NCBI GenBank assembly: GCA_903834465.1
Contig: CAILJB010000112.1
Location: 1-64,000 of the forward strand
Source of the DNA: an uncultured Pseudomonadota bacterium
Lineage (GTDB): Bacteria; Pseudomonadota; Gammaproteobacteria; Methylococcales; Methylomonadaceae
Length of the DNA stretch: 64,000 nt
Reading direction: 5' to 3'
In this document: piece after piece, positions 17,688 through 26,171 of the stretch
How the letters are laid out: every line of letters begins with the position of its first letter
Numbering within the stretch: the stretch's first letter is position 1
The notes under the pieces: model-generated
Database searches by the model: none
Told to the model about the DNA's origin: nothing
Seen by the model: only the letters and a program-made list of their open reading frames with translations
Position numbers and translations under genes: made by a program

Positions 17688-18400
17688 TTGTGATCCTCAG
17701 GGATAAAATCTTCACCAAACAATGTTTCTAATACCGCATCTAATCGATTTTCAATCGTCGCATCGATGTGTGATACTTCAGTATCGACTTTGCAGCCCCC
17801 GCGCGTGATGGACACATCTTCTACAATTACCCAAGTAGAGGGGGTTTCGTCTAAACCTAAATTGAAACGTACTAATTCTGCATCGTCAGGATGTAAATAC
17901 AGTGTGACTTTCTGCGAAGCCATCGGCAAAGCAGCAACGGCGGCTTTAACCGCCGCTGTGACTTGCCCCGAATCTAATTCGATTTCTCGATGCAAAATTT
18001 GTTTGGCAATTTTGACCGATAAATTCGCTAAGGCTTGCTCAACTTGTTCATCGAGTAATTTAAACGGCTGACTTAATGATTCAAGCAAACTGACTAATTG
18101 CGTGGTACGCACCTCAATCAGATGAACATTTTCGTCATAACCTTTTTTAGAACCCTCAACAAATCCAGCTTGATAACCTTCTTGCTTTCCTAATGCAAAA
18201 CCTTCGGCTTGCGCTTGCTTTTGAATCGCCTCGATTTCTTCAACGGTTAATGTTGGCGCAGGCGGCTCTTCTTCGATAATAATTTCAGGCTCAACAATTT
18301 CCTGCGGTGTGTTGTATTCTTCACCAAAATTAGGTGTCGCCCACAAACGTAACGACTCTAATTCAGTAGCCGAAAAGCGCGGACGATTAGACAAGCTCAT
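17684..18400 (-). CDS. fliH: Flagellar assembly protein FliH
   Basis: FliH binds FliI as a dimer and regulates and docks the ATPase. It has acidic/proline N-terminal residues (EPEIIIEEEPPAP), a helical segment with the GxxxG-type pattern (QAEGFALGKQEGYQAGFVEGSKKGY), and a C-terminal domain (LSVKIAKQILHREIELD ... ITRGGCKVDTEVSHIDATI). ATG at 18400 (MSLSNRPRF, 238 residues) is chosen over an upstream GTG. It overlaps the fliG end by 14 bases. Confidence 0.93.
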   Translation of the reverse strand: MSLSNRPRFSATELESLRLWATPNFGEEYNTPQEIVEPEIIIEEEPPAPTLTVEEIEAIQKQAQAEGFALGKQEGYQAGFVEGSKKGYDENVHLIEVRTTQLVSLLESLSQPFKLLDEQVEQALANLSVKIAKQILHREIELDSGQVTAAVKAAVAALPMASQKVTLYLHPDDAELVRFNLGLDETPSTWVIVEDVSITRGGCKVDTEVSHIDATIENRLDAVLETLFGEDFIPEDHK

Positions 18401-19397
18401 CACCACCACCGCCTAAGTTGATTTCACCCGATTCTGCCAAGCGTTTTGCGATGGCCAAAATATCTTTTTGCGATTGTTCAACATCACTCAATTTCGCAGG
18501 TGGTGAAGCCTCTAAATCGTCGCGTAACATTTCAGCGGCGCGTTTAGACATATTCGAGAAGATTTTTTCTTTCAATGCTTCATCCACACCACGCAATGCT
18601 AACAGTAAGTTACCGGTTGCCACTTCGCGTAACAAGGTTTGCATACCTCGATCGTCAATATCAATAAGGTCATCGAAGGTAAACATTTTTTCTTGAATTT
18701 CTTGTGCTAATTCAGCGCGTTGTTCGGTGATTTCGTTCATCACCATTTCGGTTGCCGCTGTTTCCATGAAGTTCAAAATACTTGCTACCGTGTCCACACC
18801 ACCCAAACTTGTCGATTTCGCGTTATCTGAACCCGTCAATTGTTTCTCCATAATTTGATCTAATTCGCGCAACGCTTGAGGTTGAATACCCTGCATGGTT
18901 GCAATACGCATCATCAAATCCGCTCGCATTGTTTCAGAGAAGAACATCACCACTTCAGCGGCTTGTTCAGGATCCATAAGCGATAACAATGTTGCAACAA
19001 TTTGCGGATGTTCAGCGCGAATCATATCGGCAATAGAACGTGAATCGAGCCATTTAAGCTGCTCAATCCCTTTCGAACTACCACCTTGGAAAATTCTATC
19101 CAAAATACTGTTCGCTTTTTCTGAACCCAACGCATTAACCAACACGGTGCGAATGTAATCGTCGGAATTCATCCCCAATGCAGTTTGTGATTTAACGTCG
19201 TTAATAAACTCTTCCAAGATTTCCTCAATCAACGGAACAGAAATATCACCCATACTCGCCATCGACGAACAGACTGCCTGCACTTCTCGCGGGTTCATTT
19301 GTTTTAGAACAAAGGCGGCTTTATCCATTCCCACCGCCAGTAATAAAACAGCGGCTTTCTCAGAATTACGCATTAAGACATTCGGGTTACTAGACAT
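18387..19397 (-). CDS. fliG: Flagellar motor switch protein FliG
   Basis: FliG is the rotor protein that interacts with MotA and sets rotation direction. The 336-residue product begins MSSNPNVLMRNSEKAAVLLLAVG. It carries the middle-domain EHPQ motif (RAEHPQIVATLLSLMDP) and a C-terminal charged torque helix (FDDLIDIDDRGMQTLLREV). ATG at 19397 overlaps fliF by 8 bases, in line with the neighbouring junctions; a longer start at 19448 would overlap by 59 bases and is less likely. Confidence 0.96.
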   Translation of the reverse strand: MSSNPNVLMRNSEKAAVLLLAVGMDKAAFVLKQMNPREVQAVCSSMASMGDISVPLIEEILEEFINDVKSQTALGMNSDDYIRTVLVNALGSEKANSILDRIFQGGSSKGIEQLKWLDSRSIADMIRAEHPQIVATLLSLMDPEQAAEVVMFFSETMRADLMMRIATMQGIQPQALRELDQIMEKQLTGSDNAKSTSLGGVDTVASILNFMETAATEMVMNEITEQRAELAQEIQEKMFTFDDLIDIDDRGMQTLLREVATGNLLLALRGVDEALKEKIFSNMSKRAAEMLRDDLEASPPAKLSDVEQSQKDILAIAKRLAESGEINLGGGGDELV

Positions 19398-21156
19398 CTC
19401 TTCTAATCCATGTTTTGAGGACTTGGGCAACGACTTTTGGATCGTCATCGACTAATTTTTTCACATAATCCAAACGATTTTGGTACGATCTAGGCAAATC
19501 CATCGATTCCAATAATTCGTCAATTTTATGTTGTTCATCTTCAGTAAGTGACAACGGCGTACCATCATCATCAAGAACAAAACCTGCGGCCAACAATGCG
19601 GCGGCGCGTGCTTGTTCTTCTGCTTCAGCAATAGCGCGTTTTTCTGCCTCATCTTTCGCAATCAAACTGCGAATAGTCGGACGTAACACCCCAAAGATGA
19701 GGAATAGGATAGCTAATACTGCAACGACTTGTTTAACTAAATCGACAAACCAGACTTCTTGCCATAATGGTAATTCAGGCGGTAAATCTAAGTCTGCACC
19801 TCTGAAACTCACGTTAGTGACGGTTACGGCATCACCGCGACCACTGTCAAAACCGACGGCTTGTTTGACTAAATCATTAAAACGATTCAAATCTTCTTGC
19901 GCGTAAGGCTGTAATTTAGATGCGCCATCTGCTTGTGGAATATGTCTGTCATCGACTACCACAGCAACAGATAAACGGCGTAATAAACCCGACGCGAGGC
20001 GCGTGTGTGTAATCGTTTTATCTAATTCATAATTGCGAGTTGCTGTTTTTGACGCATAACCTTTTCCATTGGTATCGGTAACAAGCGAATTTGGCGACAC
20101 GGGCGGAATGGTCTCAATTGCTGTACCCGCTGGTGTTGGTTGATTGCTTAACGCACCTGGAACACCTTGTGGATTTTCTTTATTTTGTTCATCAGTTGTT
20201 TGTTCACTGCGTAACGCCGGCAAATCAGGATTAAACATTTCCTGTGTTTTGTCGGTTTCAGTGAAATCCACATCGGCGGAAATTTGTACACGCATTGATT
20301 CTGCCCCGACTAATGGCGACATAATATTTTCAATGCGGTGCATCAAATGTTCTTCGATGTTGGTTTTATACTCGAACTGACTGGCTGTCAAATTTCCGGC
20401 GGCATCAGAACGGGTATTAAGTAACTGACCTTTGTAATCGACGACGGTAACGTGATCGGCATCGAGTTGAGGGACACTCGATGAGACTAAATGCACAATG
20501 GCTTCGACCTGTCCTTTATCTAAAGTCCGACCTTGATACAAATGCACAATAACTGACGCACTTGGCTTTTTACGTTCACGCACAAATACCGATTGCACCG
20601 GCAACGCTAATAAAACGCGTGCCAATTTCACACTTTGAATCGACATAATCGTGCGAGCAATTTCACCTTCTAATGCACGTTGATGACGTGACAATTCAGC
20701 CGTTTTACTGGTGCCAAAACTTTGTTCTTTATCCAGTAATTCATAGCCTAAACTGTTACTTTTCGGCAAGCCTTGGGCGGCAAGTTTTATTTTGAGGTCA
20801 TTGACTTTATCGGCTAACACCATGATGCTGCCGCCTTCTTCGATTTTATATTTCACGCCTTGAGCGTTCAACGCATCGAGAATTTCGGCCGTATCTTTGT
20901 CATTTAATTCCGTATAAAGTCGCGCATAATTTGCGTCTTGCGACCAAAGCACCACTGCAATACCAATGGCGACGCTTAATGCTAAACCAAGCATAATGGC
21001 AACTTGACGTGCCATGGTTAGTTTAGCAAGCCCTCTAATTGCAGGATGACCTTCGAGGTTCAAACCAGACATAAAGCCTTCCGAACCCGCGTTACCTGTT
21101 GTTATATCCGCACCACTGTTTGTAGCGAGCGGATTAGTGCTATTTTGTTCACTCAT
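19390..21156 (-). CDS. fliF: Flagellar MS-ring protein FliF
   Basis: FliF forms the inner-membrane MS ring. The 588-residue protein has a membrane helix near 48-70 (ARQVAIMLGLALSVAIGIAVVLW), periplasmic ring-building motifs, a second membrane helix near 470-492 (VVAVLAILFLIFGVL) and a cytoplasmic tail that binds FliG. It is preceded by fliE after 23 bases. Confidence 0.97.
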   Translation of the reverse strand: MSEQNSTNPLATNSGADITTGNAGSEGFMSGLNLEGHPAIRGLAKLTMARQVAIMLGLALSVAIGIAVVLWSQDANYARLYTELNDKDTAEILDALNAQGVKYKIEEGGSIMVLADKVNDLKIKLAAQGLPKSNSLGYELLDKEQSFGTSKTAELSRHQRALEGEIARTIMSIQSVKLARVLLALPVQSVFVRERKKPSASVIVHLYQGRTLDKGQVEAIVHLVSSSVPQLDADHVTVVDYKGQLLNTRSDAAGNLTASQFEYKTNIEEHLMHRIENIMSPLVGAESMRVQISADVDFTETDKTQEMFNPDLPALRSEQTTDEQNKENPQGVPGALSNQPTPAGTAIETIPPVSPNSLVTDTNGKGYASKTATRNYELDKTITHTRLASGLLRRLSVAVVVDDRHIPQADGASKLQPYAQEDLNRFNDLVKQAVGFDSGRGDAVTVTNVSFRGADLDLPPELPLWQEVWFVDLVKQVVAVLAILFLIFGVLRPTIRSLIAKDEAEKRAIAEAEEQARAAALLAAGFVLDDDGTPLSLTEDEQHKIDELLESMDLPRSYQNRLDYVKKLVDDDPKVVAQVLKTWIRRDV

Positions 21157-21179
21157 TGGTTAATCACAGTGGTTAGGGA

Positions 21180-21494
21180 TTACATGGGCATGTTCATGAC
21201 ATCTTTGTAGGCTTCAACTAATTTGTTCCTAACCTGTGTCATAGCTTTAAAGGAAACGTCCGCTTTTTGTGAGGCGACCATTACTTCGGCAAGATTCATG
21301 GTTTTGTCGCCACTTTCAAAAGCCGCTTTCATTTTCCCTGAAATTTCCTGTTTTGTATTAACATCGTTGATAGCTTGTTTGAGCATCGAACCAAAATCAA
21401 TGCCTTCCGATGGCACCTCTGGAACGCTACTACCAGCGGCAATGGACAAGTTGCGTATTTGATCTAAAGCGGGAGTTATGCGAATGTCGTTCAT
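21180..21494 (-). CDS. fliE: Flagellar hook-basal body protein FliE
   Basis: FliE (104 residues) joins the MS ring to the rod and is the first exported component. The C-terminal motif region (DKTMNLAEVMVASQKADVSFKAMTQVRNKLVEAYKDVMNMPM) is diagnostic. It is the first gene of the fliEFGHIJK operon, 30 bases after the predicted sigma-54 start point. Confidence 0.95.
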   Translation of the reverse strand: MNDIRITPALDQIRNLSIAAGSSVPEVPSEGIDFGSMLKQAINDVNTKQEISGKMKAAFESGDKTMNLAEVMVASQKADVSFKAMTQVRNKLVEAYKDVMNMPM

Positions 21495-21533
21495 TTTTAT
21501 TCTCTCTAATTTAGGACGTATTGATTATTTATC

Positions 21534-21550
21534 AAGCATAATTGATGCCA
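21534..21550 (-). promoter_or_regulatory. Sigma-54 promoter of the fliE operon
   Basis: On the minus strand TGGCATCAATTATGCTT matches the -24/-12 pattern, with GG and GC separated by ten bases. Transcription would start near 21524, 30 bases before fliE. The adjacent upstream gene codes for a FleQ-type sigma-54 activator, which supports the call. Confidence 0.65.
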
Positions 21551-21596
21551 TAAAAAATCAATTAAATAGTCAAAAATACGACGTTGTAAGTCAATC

Positions 21597-23135
21597 TTAA
21601 CGCTGCAAATCCAGTTTACGCAGTTTTTCAACTAGCGTTGTGCGACGCATATTCAAGCGTTTTGCCGCATGCGCCACCACACCATTGCATTCGTCTAAGG
21701 CTTGGCGGATTAAATCCAATTCCATCGTATTTAAATATTCTTTTAAATCGATACCTTCTTCAGGTAACTGTGCGTTTGTTTCTGGAACATATTCATAAGG
21801 ACGCATTAAATCTCGCATTTCCGATGCTGTTGTTCCCGCAAGGTTCTCGACAATTTCATGACGAACTTTAATTTCTTCTTCTCGGATTTCATGCGAAGGA
21901 ATTACCGTTTCGAGATGAAAACTTTCAACGCGATATTGTTTAAATTTTTCGGGTAAATCATCCACATCAACCAATGCTTTGGGATAAATAATGGCCAGCC
22001 TCTCGATTAAATTCGCCAATTCTCTGACATTTCCTGGCCATTCATAGTGCATTAACGTGGCTAAGGCATTGGGCGTTAATTTCACAAAACCACGATTTGC
22101 GTGTGCCATTCGGGTAATTAAATCTTCAATCAATACTGGAATATCATCGGTGCGTTCTTTAAGCGGCGGCATTTCAATAGGAAAAACATTCAAACGGTAA
22201 AATAAATCTTCTCTAAAACGATTATGCTTAATTTCTTCTTCTAAATGCCGATGCGTGGCGGCAATCACGCGCACGTCGCAATGAAGCGTTTTGTTACCAC
22301 CCACTCGTTCAAACGTACGTTCTTGCAACACGCGCAACAATTTCACTTGCATCGATAACGGCATATCACCAATTTCGTCTAAAAAAAGCGTGCCGCCTTC
22401 TGCCATTTCAAAACGACCTTGTCGCGCATTCAATGCACCTGTGAACGCGCCTTTTTCATGACCAAATAATTCACTTTCTAATAATTCGGCAGGAATTGCC
22501 CCACAATTGATTGGCACAAACGGTTTGCTATTGCGCAACGAGGCATCATGCAGTGCGTTAGCAACCACTTCTTTACCTGTTCCCGATTCTCCCAAAATCA
22601 ATACAGTTGCCTCGGATTCAGCGACTTGGGCAATCATTTTGCGAATATGCACCATCGAAGTGCTATTGCCTTTCAAGCGCGTTGCAATTAACGACAAGGC
22701 TTTTTCGTTATCGGATGATGGCAAGACGAATTTTTGACTATCGAGCGTGTTATGGTTGGCTGATGTGGCGGTGCGATTGATAGGTAGTTTAGCGAGTAGT
22801 GGACTTAATTGCGTGTGAGCAACCGGCCACGGCAAGACATGAAATAATTTTTCATGCACTTTTTCTGCGGGGATTTCTTCATCAATAATTTCAGTAATAA
22901 AAATGACGGGGATTTTTTGCGCCATTTCGACAATTTCATTGATAATCATGAACTGTTTGCGTATTCCTTCACCAATAAAAATACCGCAAACCAGGTTGAT
23001 TTCTTTTAAATAGTCTGCGTAATTGTCCGATCCAATGGTTTTTACCTGATACCCCATGAATTGAAAAATGATTTCAACTTGTTGGATGCGCGTCTGATTA
23101 TCATCAATTAACAAAATAGGAGGTAGTAACGCCAT
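21597..23135 (-). CDS. fleQ: Sigma-54-dependent flagellar master regulator FleQ
   Basis: This is a 512-residue bacterial enhancer-binding protein. An atypical receiver-like FleQ domain occupies 1-115 (LLIDDNQTRIQQ; no normal phospho-acceptor context at FIGEG). The AAA+ domain has Walker A GESGTGKE at 182-189, the sigma-54 contact loop GAFTGA at 229-234 and Walker B GTLFLDEIGD. The C-terminal Fis-type helix-turn-helix reads AKRLNMRRTTLVEKLRKL. In Pseudomonas, FleQ also binds c-di-GMP. It stands just upstream of the fliE operon in the same orientation; no fleSR pair lies between them. Confidence 0.93.
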   Translation of the reverse strand: MALLPPILLIDDNQTRIQQVEIIFQFMGYQVKTIGSDNYADYLKEINLVCGIFIGEGIRKQFMIINEIVEMAQKIPVIFITEIIDEEIPAEKVHEKLFHVLPWPVAHTQLSPLLAKLPINRTATSANHNTLDSQKFVLPSSDNEKALSLIATRLKGNSTSMVHIRKMIAQVAESEATVLILGESGTGKEVVANALHDASLRNSKPFVPINCGAIPAELLESELFGHEKGAFTGALNARQGRFEMAEGGTLFLDEIGDMPLSMQVKLLRVLQERTFERVGGNKTLHCDVRVIAATHRHLEEEIKHNRFREDLFYRLNVFPIEMPPLKERTDDIPVLIEDLITRMAHANRGFVKLTPNALATLMHYEWPGNVRELANLIERLAIIYPKALVDVDDLPEKFKQYRVESFHLETVIPSHEIREEEIKVRHEIVENLAGTTASEMRDLMRPYEYVPETNAQLPEEGIDLKEYLNTMELDLIRQALDECNGVVAHAAKRLNMRRTTLVEKLRKLDLQR

Positions 23136-23393
23136 ACTTTTTACTCAGTTAAACTAAAATTTTATCGCACTATAATAAGGCAAGGACGAGGGTTAGAAGG
23201 GAAACTATTTGCCAAGTAATCAAGGCAGACAACCGAATTTTACAAAAATTAAAACTAAAACACTTTCTATTTCATACTATTATTACATTTTGTTAATGTA
23301 ATTTAAACTAAAAAACGTAAAAAAATACTGACTTTTGGGCTTGACAAAAATTTGCTACCGTAGACACTAAGCAAGTTATTCACAACCCCGCGA
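23136..23393. other. 258-base divergent intergenic region (fleQ / CNNM gene)
   Basis: The region is AT-rich and holds the promoters of both neighbours. Toward the CNNM gene a perfect -35 TTGACA lies at 23341-23346, but the -10 at 17 bases spacing (ACACTA) is weak. Toward fleQ, TATTAT/TATAGT near 23172-23180 could be a -10. I see no RNA gene or repeat. Confidence 0.45.
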
Positions 23394-24671
23394 GTGTTTT
23401 CTTTGAACGATATGCCTCTTAGTATGCTATTCGGCATACTTGTGTTGATGTTAGTTTTATCAGCCTTTTTTTCTGGCTCTGAAACCTCTTTAATGACCTT
23501 AAATCGTTATCGATTGCGGCATTTAGTAAAACTAAAACATTCTGGTGCAATTAAAGCACATAAATTATTACAACGTCCCGACCGTGTATTGGGCTTGATT
23601 TTGTTGTGCAATAATTTTGTTAATAATTTCGCGTCATCGATTGCCACCGTGATTGCGATAAAACTTTATGCTGATGAAGAATCGAGTGTCGCCATTGCGG
23701 CGGCAATTCTCACTCTCGTGATGCTTATTTTTTCAGAAGTCACGCCTAAAACCCTCGCCACAATAAAACCTGAGTTACTCGCCTTTCCTTCAGCATGGGT
23801 TTATACCGTATTGTTAAAAATATTTTATCCGCTGGTTTGGCTGGTAAATTCGCTAGCGCATTGTTTGCTGCGTTGGATGGGTGTTGACACAACGAAAACC
23901 AGTCAAGAGTCACTCAATAAAGACGAGCTGAAAAGCATTATCAGTGAAGCAGAAAGTGTGATGCCTAGTCGTTATCAAAAAATGTTATTAGGGATTTTAG
24001 ATTTAGAATCTGCAACCGTTGAAGATGTTATGACACCGCGTAATGAAATCGTCGGCATTGATTTAGAACTACCAATTGAAACCATTATTTTGCAAATTAA
24101 ACACAGTGCACACACTCGCTTGCCTGTTTATAAACAAAATGTTGATCGCGTGGTAGGTTTTTTACATTTACGCAAAGCGTTAATCGAAATCCATCATGAA
24201 GATTTTGATAAACAAACTATTATTAGCTTGCTCAACAAACCGACGTTTATTCCTGAAAGTACACCTGTTCACACACAAATGTTGCGTTTTAAAACCGAGA
24301 AAGTTCGTTTCGGTTTAGTCGTTGACGAATACGGCGATGTGCAAGGTTTAGTCACATTAGATGATTTATTGCAAGAAATTGTCGGTGAATTGATTACCGA
24401 AGAAGAAAATACCGTGCGCCAACAACATGACGGCAGTTATTTAGTGGACGCGAGTGTAACAGTGCGTGAATTAAATCGTATTACACAATGGATGCTACCC
24501 ACTGAAGGGCCTAAAACATTAAACGGTTTGATTTTAGATTTTATGGAAACTATTCCCAATAGTGGTATCTGTATTCGCTTGCACGGTTACGCACTGGAAA
24601 TTTTGAAAAGTGATGAAAATTCAGTGAAATTAGTGAAATTTTTGCCGCATAGTAAGGAAAATAGATTGTGA
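23394..24671 (+). CDS. CNNM/CorC-HlyC family membrane protein with CBS pair
   Basis: This 425-residue protein resembles E. coli YfjD and related CNNM/DUF21 proteins, which are linked to magnesium and cobalt export. The DUF21 membrane domain is about 1-185 with helices at 10-30, 65-85, 95-115 and 135-155. The CBS pair is at about 205-330 (TPRNEIVGIDL, LPVYKQNVDRVVGFLHLRKAL, VDEYGDVQGLVTLDDLLQEIVGEL), and a CorC_HlyC domain runs to the end. The start is GTG at 23394 or possibly ATG at 23412; there is no strong ribosome site. Confidence 0.9.
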   Translation: MFSLNDMPLSMLFGILVLMLVLSAFFSGSETSLMTLNRYRLRHLVKLKHSGAIKAHKLLQRPDRVLGLILLCNNFVNNFASSIATVIAIKLYADEESSVAIAAAILTLVMLIFSEVTPKTLATIKPELLAFPSAWVYTVLLKIFYPLVWLVNSLAHCLLRWMGVDTTKTSQESLNKDELKSIISEAESVMPSRYQKMLLGILDLESATVEDVMTPRNEIVGIDLELPIETIILQIKHSAHTRLPVYKQNVDRVVGFLHLRKALIEIHHEDFDKQTIISLLNKPTFIPESTPVHTQMLRFKTEKVRFGLVVDEYGDVQGLVTLDDLLQEIVGELITEEENTVRQQHDGSYLVDASVTVRELNRITQWMLPTEGPKTLNGLILDFMETIPNSGICIRLHGYALEILKSDENSVKLVKFLPHSKENRL

Positions 24672-24695
24672 AATAGGCGACTATCATCGCCCACG

Positions 24696-26132
24696 CTATT
24701 CCTTTTCTTCTTTTCGCTCATTTTGAAAAAACTGAAAGTTATTACGACCCAATTTTTTAGCTTGATACATTGCGGAATCGGCATAGCAAAATAGCGTATG
24801 AATATCGGTACTATCACCCGGATACATCGACAACCCTAAACTCGCTGATACAAGTACCTCTCGACCAACTACCCTAAATGGTTGTTCAAACGCATTCACA
24901 ATGTCACTCGCAATAGCTTCCATATCATCGTTTTTGTATATTTGTGGCAATAAAATCGCAAACTCGTCACCACCAAGCCGCGCTACCGTGTGACGGATAT
25001 GAACTGTTTGTAATAATCTATCAGCCACGGCACACAGTAATTTATCCGCCATACGATGACCTAAAGTGTCGTTAATTTCTTTAAAATTATCCAAATCTAA
25101 AATCATCAAACCAAAATTTTGCCCATATTTAGACGCTTGCATACGTTCAATCAATAATGCGCGATTGGGTAAATCGGTTAGTATGTCATAAAAAGTTAAA
25201 TGGTGAATACTGTGTCTATATTCATCAATTTCGCTGATGTCACGACCAACCGATAACACGCTGGCAACATTCCCATCGGTATCGAATTCAGGTACTAAAC
25301 GAATATAGCTGACAATATGCTTACCTTTAAGTGTTTTCCACGATAGTTCAAACGCCGTATTTTTACCATCAACAAACACTTGTGCGATACGGTTCTGATA
25401 ATCGATAGCGTGTCTGCCGCTCGATAACTCATTGGGTGTACTACTAAATATGCGGCTCAAATCGCCGCCTAATTCCTCAATCATTTTAGGATTAACAAAA
25501 ATACATCGACAATTTTTATCGTAACGCGCAATCGTATCGGGCGTATTTTCAACGAGCGATCGGTATTGACTTTCGCTTTCTTGCAAAGCTATTTGAGCGC
25601 GTTGTCGTTCGATAATTTCTTCTTTGAGTAATAAATTGCTAGTGGTCAGTTCAGCGGTACGTTGCGCGATGCGTTGTTCTAATTCTTGTTGATGTAATTG
25701 CAACAGTTCATTTTGTTGCATAATTTGCTTTTGCATCCGCCGCAACATGATTTGACTATCCACTCGTGCCATCATTTCATCGATACGCAACGGTTTTGTA
25801 ATGTAATCAACACCGCCGGCTTTAAATCCGTTCAATTTATCTTCGTCTTCACATAAAGCCGTCATGAAAATAACAGGAATACCGCGTGTGCGTTCATCGG
25901 CTTTTAATCGGCGGCAAACAGCAAAGCCATCTTCGTCAGGCAACATAATATCGAGCAAAATAATATCCGGCTGGACAAAAATAGCACGTTGCAGACCTTC
26001 TTCTCCTTCTTGAGCAATGACCACGCGATAGCCACGCGCTTCAAGATGACTTACCGCTACGCCAAGATTTGCCAAGATGTCATCTACAATCAAAACTGTA
26101 GCAATAGGTATCGAAGAAACTTTTCTGTTCAT
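24696..26132 (-). CDS. Response regulator with PAS and GGDEF domains (diguanylate cyclase)
   Basis: This is a 478-residue protein. The receiver (about 10-130) has phospho-acceptor D61 (LLDIMLPDEDG) and K113. A coiled coil follows at about 133-185, then a PAS domain at about 188-305 and GGDEF at about 318-470 with intact GGDEF at 387-391 and the nucleotide-binding LDLDNFKEINDTLGH. No RxxD inhibitory site precedes the active site. It should make c-di-GMP on phosphorylation. It follows the sensor kinase gene after 39 bases, so the two probably form a two-component pair. Confidence 0.92.
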   Translation of the reverse strand: MNRKVSSIPIATVLIVDDILANLGVAVSHLEARGYRVVIAQEGEEGLQRAIFVQPDIILLDIMLPDEDGFAVCRRLKADERTRGIPVIFMTALCEDEDKLNGFKAGGVDYITKPLRIDEMMARVDSQIMLRRMQKQIMQQNELLQLHQQELEQRIAQRTAELTTSNLLLKEEIIERQRAQIALQESESQYRSLVENTPDTIARYDKNCRCIFVNPKMIEELGGDLSRIFSSTPNELSSGRHAIDYQNRIAQVFVDGKNTAFELSWKTLKGKHIVSYIRLVPEFDTDGNVASVLSVGRDISEIDEYRHSIHHLTFYDILTDLPNRALLIERMQASKYGQNFGLMILDLDNFKEINDTLGHRMADKLLCAVADRLLQTVHIRHTVARLGGDEFAILLPQIYKNDDMEAIASDIVNAFEQPFRVVGREVLVSASLGLSMYPGDSTDIHTLFCYADSAMYQAKKLGRNNFQFFQNERKEEKE

Positions 26133-26171
26133 GTTACATATTCTCTTTTTTTATATAAAATTCAATCAACT

